Of a stretch of DNA of 64,000 nt, positions 10,492-22,600 are shown one piece after another (within the stretch, counting starts at the first letter, position 1; each line of letters opens with the position of its first letter). This DNA comes from Lonicera japonica (Eukaryota; Streptophyta; Magnoliopsida; Dipsacales; Caprifoliaceae). The stretch is taken from NCBI GenBank assembly GCA_021464415.1, contig CM038467.1, forward strand, positions 18,315,127 through 18,379,126. The letters are read 5' to 3'. The translations under genes and the position numbers were made by a program. The notes under the pieces were generated by a model, which was not told the origin of the DNA, ran no database searches, and worked only from the letters and a program-made list of their open reading frames with translations.

Positions 10492-13238
10492 ATGGCTACT
10501 TATTTCCCAACTTCAAACAATCAAAGAGACACTGCGGCAATGCTTTATTTAAGGGAACCTCTGCCCAATTCTTCTTATCCAGAAACACCCAATCTTTCCA
10601 CTAATGTGATGATGATGTATATGAATTACCCACCTTCCTCTAGGTCATACACGGATACTTTGTCAGCAGCCAATTCCCGCCAGCAGAACAACTCCATTGA
10701 CATTCACCCTTTAGGACATTCAAATCCCAATGCTTCACAACAAAGATTTCTATCAAATCTTGAAGAAACACAAATCAGGGATCAAGATTTTAATGCCTGG
10801 AGGGATAATAGCAGAAATGATATGTTATTGATGCAGCCGATGGGTGAGCTGGGACCCACAAGCATTCTTGAAAATAGTCAGAATTTGCAGGGTCAGGGAC
10901 TATCACTAAGCCTCAGCCCACAAATACCCTCTGGAATTGAAATCCCATCTCTCCAATACCTGAATCCTAATTCTGGGTTTTCTTCTCTTTTGGGTCCAAA
11001 TTCCTCAGCTTCAGGCAAGGCTGATGACGGGTCTTTTATAGACAACGAGAATTCCCAGAACAAGCAACCAAGAAATGATGAATGTATGAAATTTGACACT
11101 TCTCAATTTGGTTTGTCGGGTATTTCAAGAAACATACCCGGTTCAAAATACCTAAAGGCGGTCCAACAATTGCTCAATGAAGTTGTTAATGTACATAAAG
11201 CTAAGAAGCAACAGGAATCTAAGAAAGAATTAAGAAAGGACTCGAAAGAAAGTGAAAACTCGGTACCTTCAAACCTGCAAGAGCCTACAAACAACTCCCC
11301 AGCCGATCTTTCAGCAGCTGAAAAACAAGATTTACAGAACAATATGACAAAGCTTTTGGCCATGTTGGATGAGGTAATACCAATACTGGAAGTATATATT
11401 TGTTAAATTAATGACTTTGATTATACAAGGTTTGGAAACGACAATGCTACTTCTTTTTTATAGTATCATCTTGTGGTGTTAGGTTGATAGAAGGTACAGA
11501 CAGTACTATCATCAAATGCAGATTGTGATATCTTCATTCGACGCTATTGTGGGATGTGGGTCCGCTATGCCGTACACAGCGCTTGCTCTCCAAACAATTT
11601 CTCGTCACTTCCGTTGCTTACGTGATGCAATCAACAGTCAGATTCACTCAACTCAACAAAACCTCGGAGGGGAGCAAGATGGTTCGGCCAATATCAAGGG
11701 GTGGGTATATCCCGTCTCCGTTATGTGGACCAGCAGCTCAGACAGCAGAGAGCCCTTCATCATCTCGGTGTGATGCCACAACACACATGGAGGCCACAAA
11801 GAGGCCTGCCCGAAAGTTCCGTCACCATTCTGCGAGCTTGGCTGTTTGAGCATTTTCTTCACCCGTAAATCCCTCCTCCATAGTTTCTACACGGGTTAAA
11901 GACTCTAATGGATAATGTAAAATTGGGTATTTAACTTATCAATGTAAATAAAAATGCAGCGGAAAAAGCTAAATATACCTCTCACAACACATGATGTGTT
12001 GGGAGAAATGAAGTTATTTGCCCAACACATGATGTATCATGCCAAGCTAAAAATTTCTTAATTGGCCCAATGCATGATGTGTTGGCCAAGCCAAAATCAT
12101 CACATGACACTTCATGTGTTGGGGGATTTACAAAATTTCACCCTCACGACACATCATGTGATGTGTCGTGGAAGACTATTATTTATGTCCCAATATATGA
12201 TGTATCAAGAAGTGGATAAAATTGTCAATAGGTTCTTTTAACTTTAGTTCAGCTTTTAGCTTCCACTTTTAGCATAATTTGTATTGCGGCAGCATACAAA
12301 AAAATAGATATTTACCCTATTGGCATTTGGGGTGGAGATGCCTAATGCTAATGCTTTGTTCTGTGTGCAAGTAGGCTCTTAACATGATCCCTTTCTCAAT
12401 ATGTTTGAATAGTTGGTTTGATCGGTTCATTTCTTGTGTTTGTAGCTACCCGAAAGATTCTGACAAGATCTTGCTTGCAAGACAAACTGGCTTGACTAGA
12501 AGTCAGGTAGAAAAAATATATGCACGTGTGCACAAGCGTGCATGTTTGTGCATGTGATGAATTCCTCGAATTTTTTTTGTTTTAGATGGGTGTAAAACTA
12601 AAAGCTTCCTATGCCATCTGGCTCAGGTTTCAAACTGGTTTATAAACGCGCGAGTGCGTCTCTGGAAGCCCATGGTTGAAGAAATGTACAAAGAAGAGGC
12701 TGGTGATGCAGAGATGGACTCTAATTCTTCATCGGAAGTTTCCCCCAAACCTACAAATGGTGAAATAAAAGCCTATGAGGAAAGAGGGGAAAGTCTACAA
12801 CAACGTACAACCTCCACTGCGATCGACCAATATACTGCTGGAGAATGCGTTGAGCCGAAATTTGATTATTCTTGTAATGAGGAAATGATGGGACCCGGTA
12901 CATATTTAAGCTTCCAAAATGTGACGCCTGTAGAAACTAGATCTCATTACGAGACAATTGTTCAGTCAAACGAAAGTGGAGAGAGGATTATTACTGACGC
13001 TGATGCTGCATACCACATGTCGGAGTTGGCGAGATTTGGAAATGGAAGCGGTGTGTCGCTGACGTTAGGGTTACAGCACTGTGAGGACAGTAGTAGCGTG
13101 CCCATGTCTCTTGGCGGTCATCACGGTTATGTCGCTGTGAGAGGAGACGATGTTTATAGTGCACCAGCAACGTCTTCAGTGGGGACAAATGGTGCGGATT
13201 TTGATTGCATGGATACTGGGAACGGGCAGAAATTGTGA
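10492..13238 (+). CDS. BEL1-like homeodomain protein, BLH6/BLH7 type (apparent 1-nt frameshift in exon 2)
   Basis: TALE homeodomain transcription factor that would act in the nucleus as a heterodimer with KNOX proteins; Arabidopsis BLH6 works with KNAT7 in secondary-wall control. Coding exons: 10492-11373, 11483-11864, 12435-12495 (61 nt, the canonical BELL exon) and 12627-13238. In order: a Ser/Asn-rich N-terminus with [12 protein letters not shown], the SKY box ([15 protein letters not shown]), the BEL domain ([15 protein letters not shown] ... [12 protein letters not shown]), then the homeodomain with the PYP loop (HPYPKDSDK), recognition helix [15 protein letters not shown], and a ZIBEL-like [10 protein letters not shown]. 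The frame breaks at a G4 run, 11698-11701: upstream reads SANIKG, downstream [12 protein letters not shown]. One more G restores 645 codons through all exons. The C-terminus ends at QKL, without the HDFVA tail usual in the family. Upstream intron near 9921-10449. Confidence 0.9.
11865..12434 (+). repeat. Intron 2 of the BLH gene with a near-palindrome array
   Basis: The intron carries at least six variants of a near-palindrome of the form AACACATGATGTGTT between about 11983 and 12210, spaced 30-50 bp. Outer flanks (TTGGGTATTTAAC near 11929 and the complement of ATAGGGTAAATATC near 12323) look like degraded inverted ends, suggesting a MITE of about 395 bp. No TSD is visible. Confidence 0.5.
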
Positions 13239-14598
13239 TATGGCAAAATCAATTGTATGGTTGGTATAAATTTGTAAAGGCAAGATAAGTATATCTTCGA
13301 AGTATGAATTTGTAAAGATTATATTGGTATGAAGGGTAGAGGTTCTTATTGAAATAAATATAAGTGATACATGGTTGGCCTTTTGTTGAAGCAACTTGTA
13401 AGATTATTGAGCTGTAGGTCAAAAAGCTCCACTCAGAATTTTCTTGAGCTCCAAAAGTTAGCTTTAATCAATTTGCACATACTTCTTGTAGAAAAGGATA
13501 GAACCTCCAAATATGAAAGGAGATCCATTACAAGTTCATTCTTGGAAGTTCAGTTTCATACCTTTATGAGAAACTGTAGGCTCAAAATAAGAGATTTTAC
13601 TCAACTCCAGATCTATTCCAGTCTACAAGATACCCAAAACTCAACCACAAGCCATCCTAACACTGTCTTCCATGGTCATTTCTACCATTACAAACACAAA
13701 ATGCTAAAAACACTGATGGAGTTTTCATATGCATTTTTGTACGACATTATAATTGAGTCACGTGAAAATTTTCCATTCCAGATACTTCTTGTAGAAATGA
13801 TCATAAATTTTCGCCTATCTTACATGGAAAGAATTATTAGAGCCCACACCACCTTACCCAATCAAATTAAATTACACTTTGAAAATAAGGGGCCAACTTA
13901 AATAGGAAAGTACGATAGAGATTGTGGAGAAACATTATTTGAGAATTTTTTTATCAACAAAATTATATTGCCAAATAGACATAAATCTCCTGAAAGGACC
14001 ATAAACACAAAGGACAGAAATGTATTTATTAAAAAAGCCATAGATGGTTTGGTCCTCATTATTTAGGCCATAGCTAGATATGTACTGATAGATTCAACCA
14101 GTCCTGTAGTGAATCAACAAGAAACTACACAGATAGGCATGGTTCTAACACTAAAGATGGCTGATTTAGGAAGCATATCTGAACTTGAATTTCAATCAGC
14201 AGCAATAGGAACACACAAGGGCACGGTAATAACACCACTATTACCAACCAGCCTTTTAGGAGAAAACAAGGAAGAAAACGTTAACTGTGCATATAAGGTT
14301 TTAGACAGCGCAAGAGCTATTCCATCCAGATATAATGTAAATCATCCATGATGTAACAAGAATTTACAAATAGGAAATTGAAATTCGAAATTCATAAGGA
14401 CAGTTCCCATTTTCTGCTATGAGGATAAATAGCAAAATTTGGCAGATTCAGTTAACAGTTATACGGTTGATTCTCAGCCATATTCACATCCTCTAATGAA
14501 AAATCGGTTAACAGGCCTCCAAATTTGGCCCCCACTGTGGATTTAGTATATACAGAACATAGCAACCAGCAAAACTGACCCTTCAAACTTCTCACCCC
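13239..14598. other. BLH 3' UTR and intergenic, no further gene seen
   Basis: AATAAA at 13353-13358 is a plausible BLH poly(A) signal. The 176-codon frame at 13371-13901 has no recognisable domain or codon pattern of a gene. From 14598 leftward is the 3' UTR of the convergent DRD1-like gene, so the two genes are tail to tail. Confidence 0.5.
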
Positions 14599-17500
14599 TT
14601 ACCTGAAAACATCAAGTAACAGAATTCAGGCATAAAGAAATCAGTGTGAATAAAAACACTGAACTTGGTTCAAAAAACACAAAAATTATTGCTGACCTCT
14701 TGTATAGTGAATGGACATCTGCATGTAACAAAGGAGTTTCCAAAAACATGTCACCACAATTCGTAACATTAGCCTTCTCCATTTCAAAGTCGAGGTTGCC
14801 TAAATACTCATTCCACTCGAACCACATCTTGGCAATGGACTCCTTTTTGAAGCAAGTAGCGTGGTCCTCCTCTTCAGGTGAACCCACTGCAACCAATCGG
14901 TAAGTATACACCACCTTCTCCTGACCCGGCCGGAATGCACGCCCAATTGCTTGGCGGGTTACAGACGGGTTCAAATGTACATCCAGTATGATAATCCTTG
15001 AAGCCCCAACAAGAGATATACCTTCCCCGCACGCTTTTATCGAACCGAAGAAAACCCTAGCTTCCGGAGAATTATTGAACCGATCCATAGACGTTTCTCT
15101 AACATCAGAATCCGAATCGCCCGTGATCATGAATATCTCTTTGCCTGGGCTCCATCCTTTGACTTTTACAGTCAACCTCTCCAAGAATTTCAATGGAAGG
15201 AGATACTGACTAAACACAAGCAGCTTTTCCCCAGCCGACTCACATAAACGAAGTAGCTGAAGATAGAACTTTCCTTTAACACCTTCTCTCTCATCTAATT
15301 TATCGAGCAATGCATCAATCTTGTCCTCATCAACCCGGTCTTTAACCGCCACATTCTTTGAGAGAGTTTTCAGCTGTGGGTGCACATACAAAGCACTTCC
15401 GTCCGAACTTATCTTGAATTTTCTACCAAGCTTCTTCAACTCGGAAACCTCACGTTTTTGTGCGTGGCTAAGATTGAGAAACACAGTGAAGTCAATGAGC
15501 CCTGGGAGTTCATCAAGAAAATCACCCTTGTAATAGTGAAGAACCTTGCTCGTCATCTCACGAAGATCTTGAATGACAGTCGCCTTCCTCTTGAAATTAT
15601 CATCTTTTAGCAGAGTGTGCTCTACCAACTCGTAGAACTCGTTATCCGTACCCTTCTTCAATAAATTTCTTCGGCTCGATATAGGAACTCTACTCAAGAT
15701 CCGCCTCTTAATGGCTTTAGAAGTTTCCAACTTAAGAAACTTGGGGCGAACAAGGTTCAATATGTTAAAGACTTCTTTTACATGATTCTGATAAAGGGTA
15801 CCCGAAAGTACAACCTTTCGAGGCGTTTGGACTTTTTCAAGAGAGGAGAGGACATCAGTGTCCTGATTTCTAGGGGTGTGCCCTTCATCAAGAATAAGTA
15901 TGGAAGGATAAGTCAAGAGTATCTCTTGGCAAGCAGCTGCAGTCTTGCTGGGATCATTGTCACAAACAATAGACGAGAATTGCTTGTATCTGTTGGAAAT
16001 CAAGATTTTATTATTTATGTCTGTAAGTCTGTTTACGGAATTTATTTTAGTTATGATATTGTTTTATTGTCATTGGGCAAAATATTCCATAAATAGGGTA
16101 TTTTATTAATTGAGGTCATCCTTAATTATTTATTTCTTTTTATTGTCTTTCGTATGTTGTAAAGGCTATGTTTGACGTGTAGTATAAGAGGATGGGATAG
16201 GATAAGTTATTCTATCCCATGTTTCGTGTTGGACAAGATTAGATACCGGGATGGAAATATTTATCCTACAAAGACCTCTTATCCCACCTAGGAGGTGGGA
16301 TTATTTTATCCAATCCGGATGGGATTAAATAATCCTATCCAACGCATCAAACGTACTTTGTGTCCTATTTATACCCACTTTGCGAGTCTTTGTAATAAAA
16401 ACAAATATCAATATAATTTAATAAAACAAAATGCCACTGTACCCAAGAAACAGAATGCTTCTCTTGGCTGCCCATTGTTTGAGCACGTCAAGCTGGTGAG
16501 CCCGGCTGTCAGCTTTTGCAGAGTAGCAATCAAGTAAAGGAATGTCTTCAACTTGCCACCTCTGAAATTCTTTCTTCCAGGTCGGTAAGATTCCTCTCGG
16601 TAGCACCACTAGTGGCCTTGCAAAGGGGTACTTAGCCATAAAACTCTGCATAAAGCTGATGATCATAAAGGTTTTGCCCGATCCTGGAGCGTGGGCTAGG
16701 ATGCAACCTCCTGGGTTATCAGTCACCAAGTTGCTCAGCAGAAAATTGAAGCCGTCGACTTGATGAGGTTTCATTTGTTTCCTGTGCCTTGGATGTGCAG
16801 AGATATCAGTTACTGTGAAATCGTTCTCTGATTTTTTCAGTCCCTCGGGAAGGAGTTCGGTTTCGTCTTTGTCTTTTGTACCCCGTCCTTCATACCTGTA
16901 GGAGAGTCTGGGATTCCTCGTGTTCTAAACCACAACATTTTGAAAATCAATAAGAGCTTATTGGCGAACATGGTGCACAAAATTCGAAGTGAGCACAGAA
17001 ACAGAACCAATCATGATATAGGTTCGAGACAATCAGAAAGTAAATTCTCAAAAGGACCTTCAAAGTTGCCTACCCCCTCGGCCCCTCCTTAAGTTGTTCC
17101 CATTCAAAAGTCAAACCCATTTTTAAGAAACACTGACACTAAGGTAATCAATTGCCAAAATCATATCTCGTTTAACAGATTTGGGTCTATTGATTTTGGG
17201 AATGTAACCTTGGATTTGAGACCTCCCAAAGGAGAAGTGGGAGTCATAAGTTGAGACAGTTTACACATACGAATTCCACAAGACTTGAAAACTTCCAAGT
17301 ACAACAAAATCTAGCAATGCATAAATAAGTGGATATGGTAGCAATGATACAAGGATGATGAAAAACTCATATAAGGAAAAATAACAAACAATATTCTTCT
17401 GAGATGATTAATGAATTTTAACGGCCTTCACAAGTAATTAGTGTCCACACTCATGTATAAAGTAAGATGCACTTGAATCAGGCTATCTGAAATACTAATA

Positions 17501-19560
17501 TTATATAAGTAATTCTCGTGTTTCGTAAAAAATAACAGGACTGTGAAAATTGATGAGGTTCAGACGTTCAGTAAATAAGAAAGCATACCTTTGCGTACTG
17601 GTACTCAATTATTGTTTCAATTTTTCTCTGAATGACTCCACAGATACGACAAACGTAGCCAATGTCATCTTTCAAGAGAAAAGAATGTTCGCACTCTTCT
17701 TCACTCTCTCTTGCATATTCATCAGATGGATCTCCAGTAGTATCCTAACAGAACAGAAAAACACAAAAAAAAAAAAATAAAAAAAAAATTAATAATAATA
17801 ACAATAACAATAACAATAAAAATAATAATAACAATAATAATAATAATAACAACAATAACAATAACAATAACAATAATAAATTGAGTAATTGTTAGAACAA
17901 CTTTGATCAGGCGCGTGAGTTCCGCAAACAAAGATGCACAATGCAGCAATATAGGAATCCAATATAAGAAGTTAAGAACTCATTTGGTGCAAGGTTTTTA
18001 GAAAAAAATGCATAAAATACTTTTAAGTCCCTTCTTTTTAGTTTTGATCTTCTTTGTTCCACTCCCTTTCAAGAATCATATTGAAGAAAGTAAAATTTTC
18101 CACCTCCTGAAGTCATGGTTATACGGCTCATAAAACCAAATTTTATATGCTTATTTTTCTTTTTATCTTTTTTTTCTTTTCAAAAGAAAGAAATTTTGTC
18201 AAGCTTATTTTGATATTTGTAAGCAAAAGAAAAATAACGCTAGCAAAATGGGGCATATGGATTAGTAATTAAAACCAAACAAGTGCAAGTCTAAAGTATA
18301 GAATTAAATGATTATCTTATGTGATTGTAACCAACTCAAATAAACTCTATTGCACAACAAGGGTATTCTCAAAAATTTGGACAAAAACTAGTAATATCCC
18401 TCTCATTTCCCAAAAGTTGAACTAATTTATTATATATCCTATCCACTTCTAATCCCAGACTGTCCCAAATGTAAAACTTGTATAATCCTACCCGGCAGAT
18501 TCCTATCCTTTCTTATTCAGCATAATTGTTATCGTACCCTATAGGCTATATCTAAGATGGTCCTTATCTGACTGATCCAGCATTAATTCTGTCTTATCCT
18601 ACCATATCTTAGCGCACCAAAAGTAATCAACCAATCTGCATATTGGTGCACAAATACACAATTACGGTCCACTTACTTTCCAATACATGCTAGTTCTTAC
18701 CTACTGTTTGTTTTCTATGAGAATGAAATATAAATTACAGTGAACTCATAACATGTTTCCTTGAGCATGAGCCCATTGTATCGATGCATCTTGCTGGAAA
18801 TTACATAACTGTGCCCCTAAAACAAAAAAATTTAACTGTTTTGGCCCTAAAATGTCACAGCCAACCAATTATCATGGATACTGCATTCTCCACCCGGCAT
18901 CAATCATGGGAAAATATTAATCGGAAGAAATAAAATACATTAACACACAAGGGCGGGACAATAACAGAAACTAGATTTGGCCCTATTAAGGTAAAATATA
19001 TATATATATCGCCGTTGATGCGGCTTCAGCAGGTTAACTTCTTCCTTCTTTATTGGTTTTATTTTTCAAGAAACCTTCTGGGAAGTTTTTCCAAAACACA
19101 CTTTCTTTTACCCTGTTATAAAATGTTGCAAAATACATTTTTCCGCATTTTCTTTCCTTTTTCATATACATTTTAATGACTTTTAAGTGAAATAATTTTA
19201 TAAAATGGTAGACAGGTTGAATTTGGGCTAAGATTAGTATTTTACAGGTGTAAAACCCAGCCCAATGCCACCCCTAATCCTTTTAGGTATCTGGATCATA
19301 ATAAATCTTTCATCCTGGCAATTAAATCATTAAAAACTATTAAATATCAATAATCAACAACCAAAACTGGGGTGTCAAGTCGCATTCTAGGATTCGGTTA
19401 GGGTATAGGAATATGAACAAATCTATGGAGTCTCAAGCCTTGCTACCTTTGCACCACATTATATACTCACGATTGAAAGCAGAACCCTTTGCCAAAAGCT
19501 TCCAAGTTCTGACAAAGGAACATTAAAGGACATTATGATCACTGGGGCTATCTATTTCCC

Positions 19561-19608
<48 letters not shown>

Positions 19609-22600
19609 AAAGAACGATTAGATAGAGATGGGAAGCTGGAGATTTATATAAATGAATGCAAGTATTGATTCTTGCACATGTTCTCATGTAAATGCCCAAA
19701 GGAATGCACACATCTATTTAGGGGGTTTGGCTGTCAAGAATAAAGTAAATGAGCTTAAAAGTGTCAATTTTATTTTAAATTTAGCTTTTTGTTTGAATAA
19801 AGGGCATTTTAAGTCCAAAAATTATTCAGAGATTATATCTAAGAATTATTGAAAGGTTCTTTGAGATACTTGACACCATAAAAAATTAAAGGGTTCATCA
19901 ACTAATTAATAAAATAGGAAGCAAGTCTAATATATTAAGAATAGGGGGAAAAGTAAAAAAAGCCTATCATTTTATGCTCTCCTAGTTTGTATGTTGTCCT
20001 CCCCATCTATAATTTTTTCACTTCTACCGTGCAAGGTTGTTTGAAAAGAAGTAAAATTATATTAAAGAAACAAGGTTGTTCTCTCACACCAATTCCCAAA
20101 CACAAAAAATAAAGGTTGTTTTCTCAAAGTTTTGTTCATCCCTACACAAAAAATACATTGCACAAATGTCTGAACTGTCAGTTTTGGAAGTAGAGGCTTC
20201 ATCCACAGTAATTATATACCAAATCCCAATCCTGGTTTATTTTGGGGCAAAAACAACAGAGTCTACAAGGCCTCAATAAGCTGAGTTATGAAAAGCGTTT
20301 ATAGTAGATACAGAAAGAAAACTAACAAACCTTAGAACATTCTAATGCAACTGTCATTTCCTTCCAGATATCAGCCAGACCATCGAAATTGACGTCCGAT
20401 TGCAGACCCAAGTCATCAATTGCCATTTCATCATCATCTACACCGAGATATACACCTTTATCTTTTTCTTTTTTGACTTCTGATTCACTGGTGTCTCCTA
20501 TCAATGCTTGCCTTTGAACAGAATTCCTATCAAGACTTGCATCTCTCGTCAAAGCTTTCCGTTGAACACGATCCTTGTCCTATATACGGTATTGACACCA
20601 AGTAGCAGATAAAATAAAATAAGGTAAGAATAATTAATCAATGTATAACTCAAACGCAATAATTATGTAGTCTCAACAGAATAAGTAATCAACGTATAAC
20701 TCAAATGCAAGAATTCTGTTATTTTTATTTTTATTTTGATAAGAAACAAGATTTCAATTATAATATAAATTAAAAGTACAAACAGAGAGGGGACAAGGAG
20801 TCCACCAACACAACATATAACCCAAAAAAGAAAAGAAAAAAAATGTAACAGGCCAAAAACCACAGCCAACAACACACCCCTAGAACAGATTATATGGAAC
20901 ACTACTCAAAAATCCAAGCTCTCCAATTGTTCTTGATGTCTTCCACTCTATAGTTTTTGAAAGGCATGGTGTTGGAAGCCCACAACGAAGCCATGAATTT
21001 GACTCTTTCCCACAGCCACTCCTTTTCTTCTACCTTTCCTTCGAAAATTCTATAATTCCTCTCCATCCATAATAGCGAAAAGGAAGCAACTTTGACACAT
21101 CTCCATCGCTCCCTGCTCTTAGATTTGTCTCAGTAGCTATTGATTTCCAACATAAGAAGTCTCGCGCCATCTTTGGGAATGGCCCAACTAGACCCAATTT
21201 CTACACAAACTTTGTTCCATATGAAATATGAGTAAGGGCAGTGTAACAACAAATGATTCAAAGATTAAGCATCGCTCTTGCAAAGTACACAACAAGATGG
21301 GGAGAGACAATAATTCGGTCTTCTCTTTTGCAACAGATCATAAGTATTAACCCTCCCGTGAGCAACTAACCAAGAGAACACCTTCACTTTTGTGGGAATA
21401 CCAGCTACCCAAATGACTTTTGAAGGTGCAAAATGTGGATGTGTTGAAGAATCGATAAGAGATTTGAAAAAAGAAGAGCAAGAGAAGCCCTCCCCTTTCA
21501 ACAACCATCACCTATAGTCTACACTCCCCGGAGACAATCTAACACCCTCACTGACTCTCAACAATGAAAGATACTCCTCCAACTCTCTCTCATTCAATTT
21601 TATGGAAAAAGGATAGGTTCCATGAGTCCATGACACAAGACAGTCCGAGTTTAAAGAGGCTAAAGAAGCAATGGAATCTCCTTTGTTCACGGAGAGTCTA
21701 TACAGTCGCGGAAACAAGGAATCAAAGGCTGTCTCACCCCTCCATTTATCTTCCCAAAATCTAATTGTGGAACCCCCACCCACTTCCAGTTTTGTATGCT
21801 CCAAGAATGATTCAAGACCATGACAAATATATTTCCAAGGGTTTCTATAAGTCCCACTACTCACAACTTTGGAATCCCATCCATTGTCGCTTAATCCATA
21901 TTTGCTTCTAATGATAGAATACCACAGGAATTTTGACTAAGGGGGAATCTCCACAACCATTTACCTAACAATGCTTTATTTCGATTCATCAAATTACCAA
22001 TGCCCAGCCCCCCTTTATTTTTTGCTTTAGACACTGTCCCAATTTCAACAGAATAATTAATCAATGTATAACTCAAACAAAAAGGAGGTTGGAATTATAG
22101 TGTTTTACTAACCCATTTATAAAATTAAACCTCATCTTCGGAGTAACTTTGCAGGCGACTGGCAAAAAAGTACGCTACTCATGCATGGAGCACAGGTTAG
22201 TTTCACTGTGCCCAACATCTCAACCCACGCCAAATCAGACTATTGGTTTGACTCTTTCTGGATCCAAAACTAAAGTATCAAGCAATCAATTTGGCTTGAT
22301 TGCACAGACCACCATTAAATGGGAAGTGAACAGTGCCAGTCCTGGTTAGGTTCAGATACAATAGATTGGAAATTTAGAAAGAAAAAACAACAAAATCTGT
22401 TTACAATATCCCATAACCTTGAACAAAAGACGAACTCACTTGGCCCTTACCAAATCCCATAGCCAATACAAATTTTACCAATTTTAGAAAGATTAACAGA
22501 AAACAAATCATTCAAGCACTCTGGTAACTATATAGATACTCCTAAAAAATAGCATTGGCGGCACTAGCAATCCTTGGCCACAAAACGAAGGATTTAAACA

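Noticed and set aside
11547..11849. Separate 100-codon ORF overlapping BLH exon 2
   Set aside because: It is an out-of-frame reading of the exon. The conserved [15 protein letters not shown] sequence lies in a different frame, continuous with the homeodomain.
13371..13901. 176-codon ORF downstream of BLH
   Set aside because: Composition and content do not resemble a protein family, and it overlaps the probable BLH 3' end.
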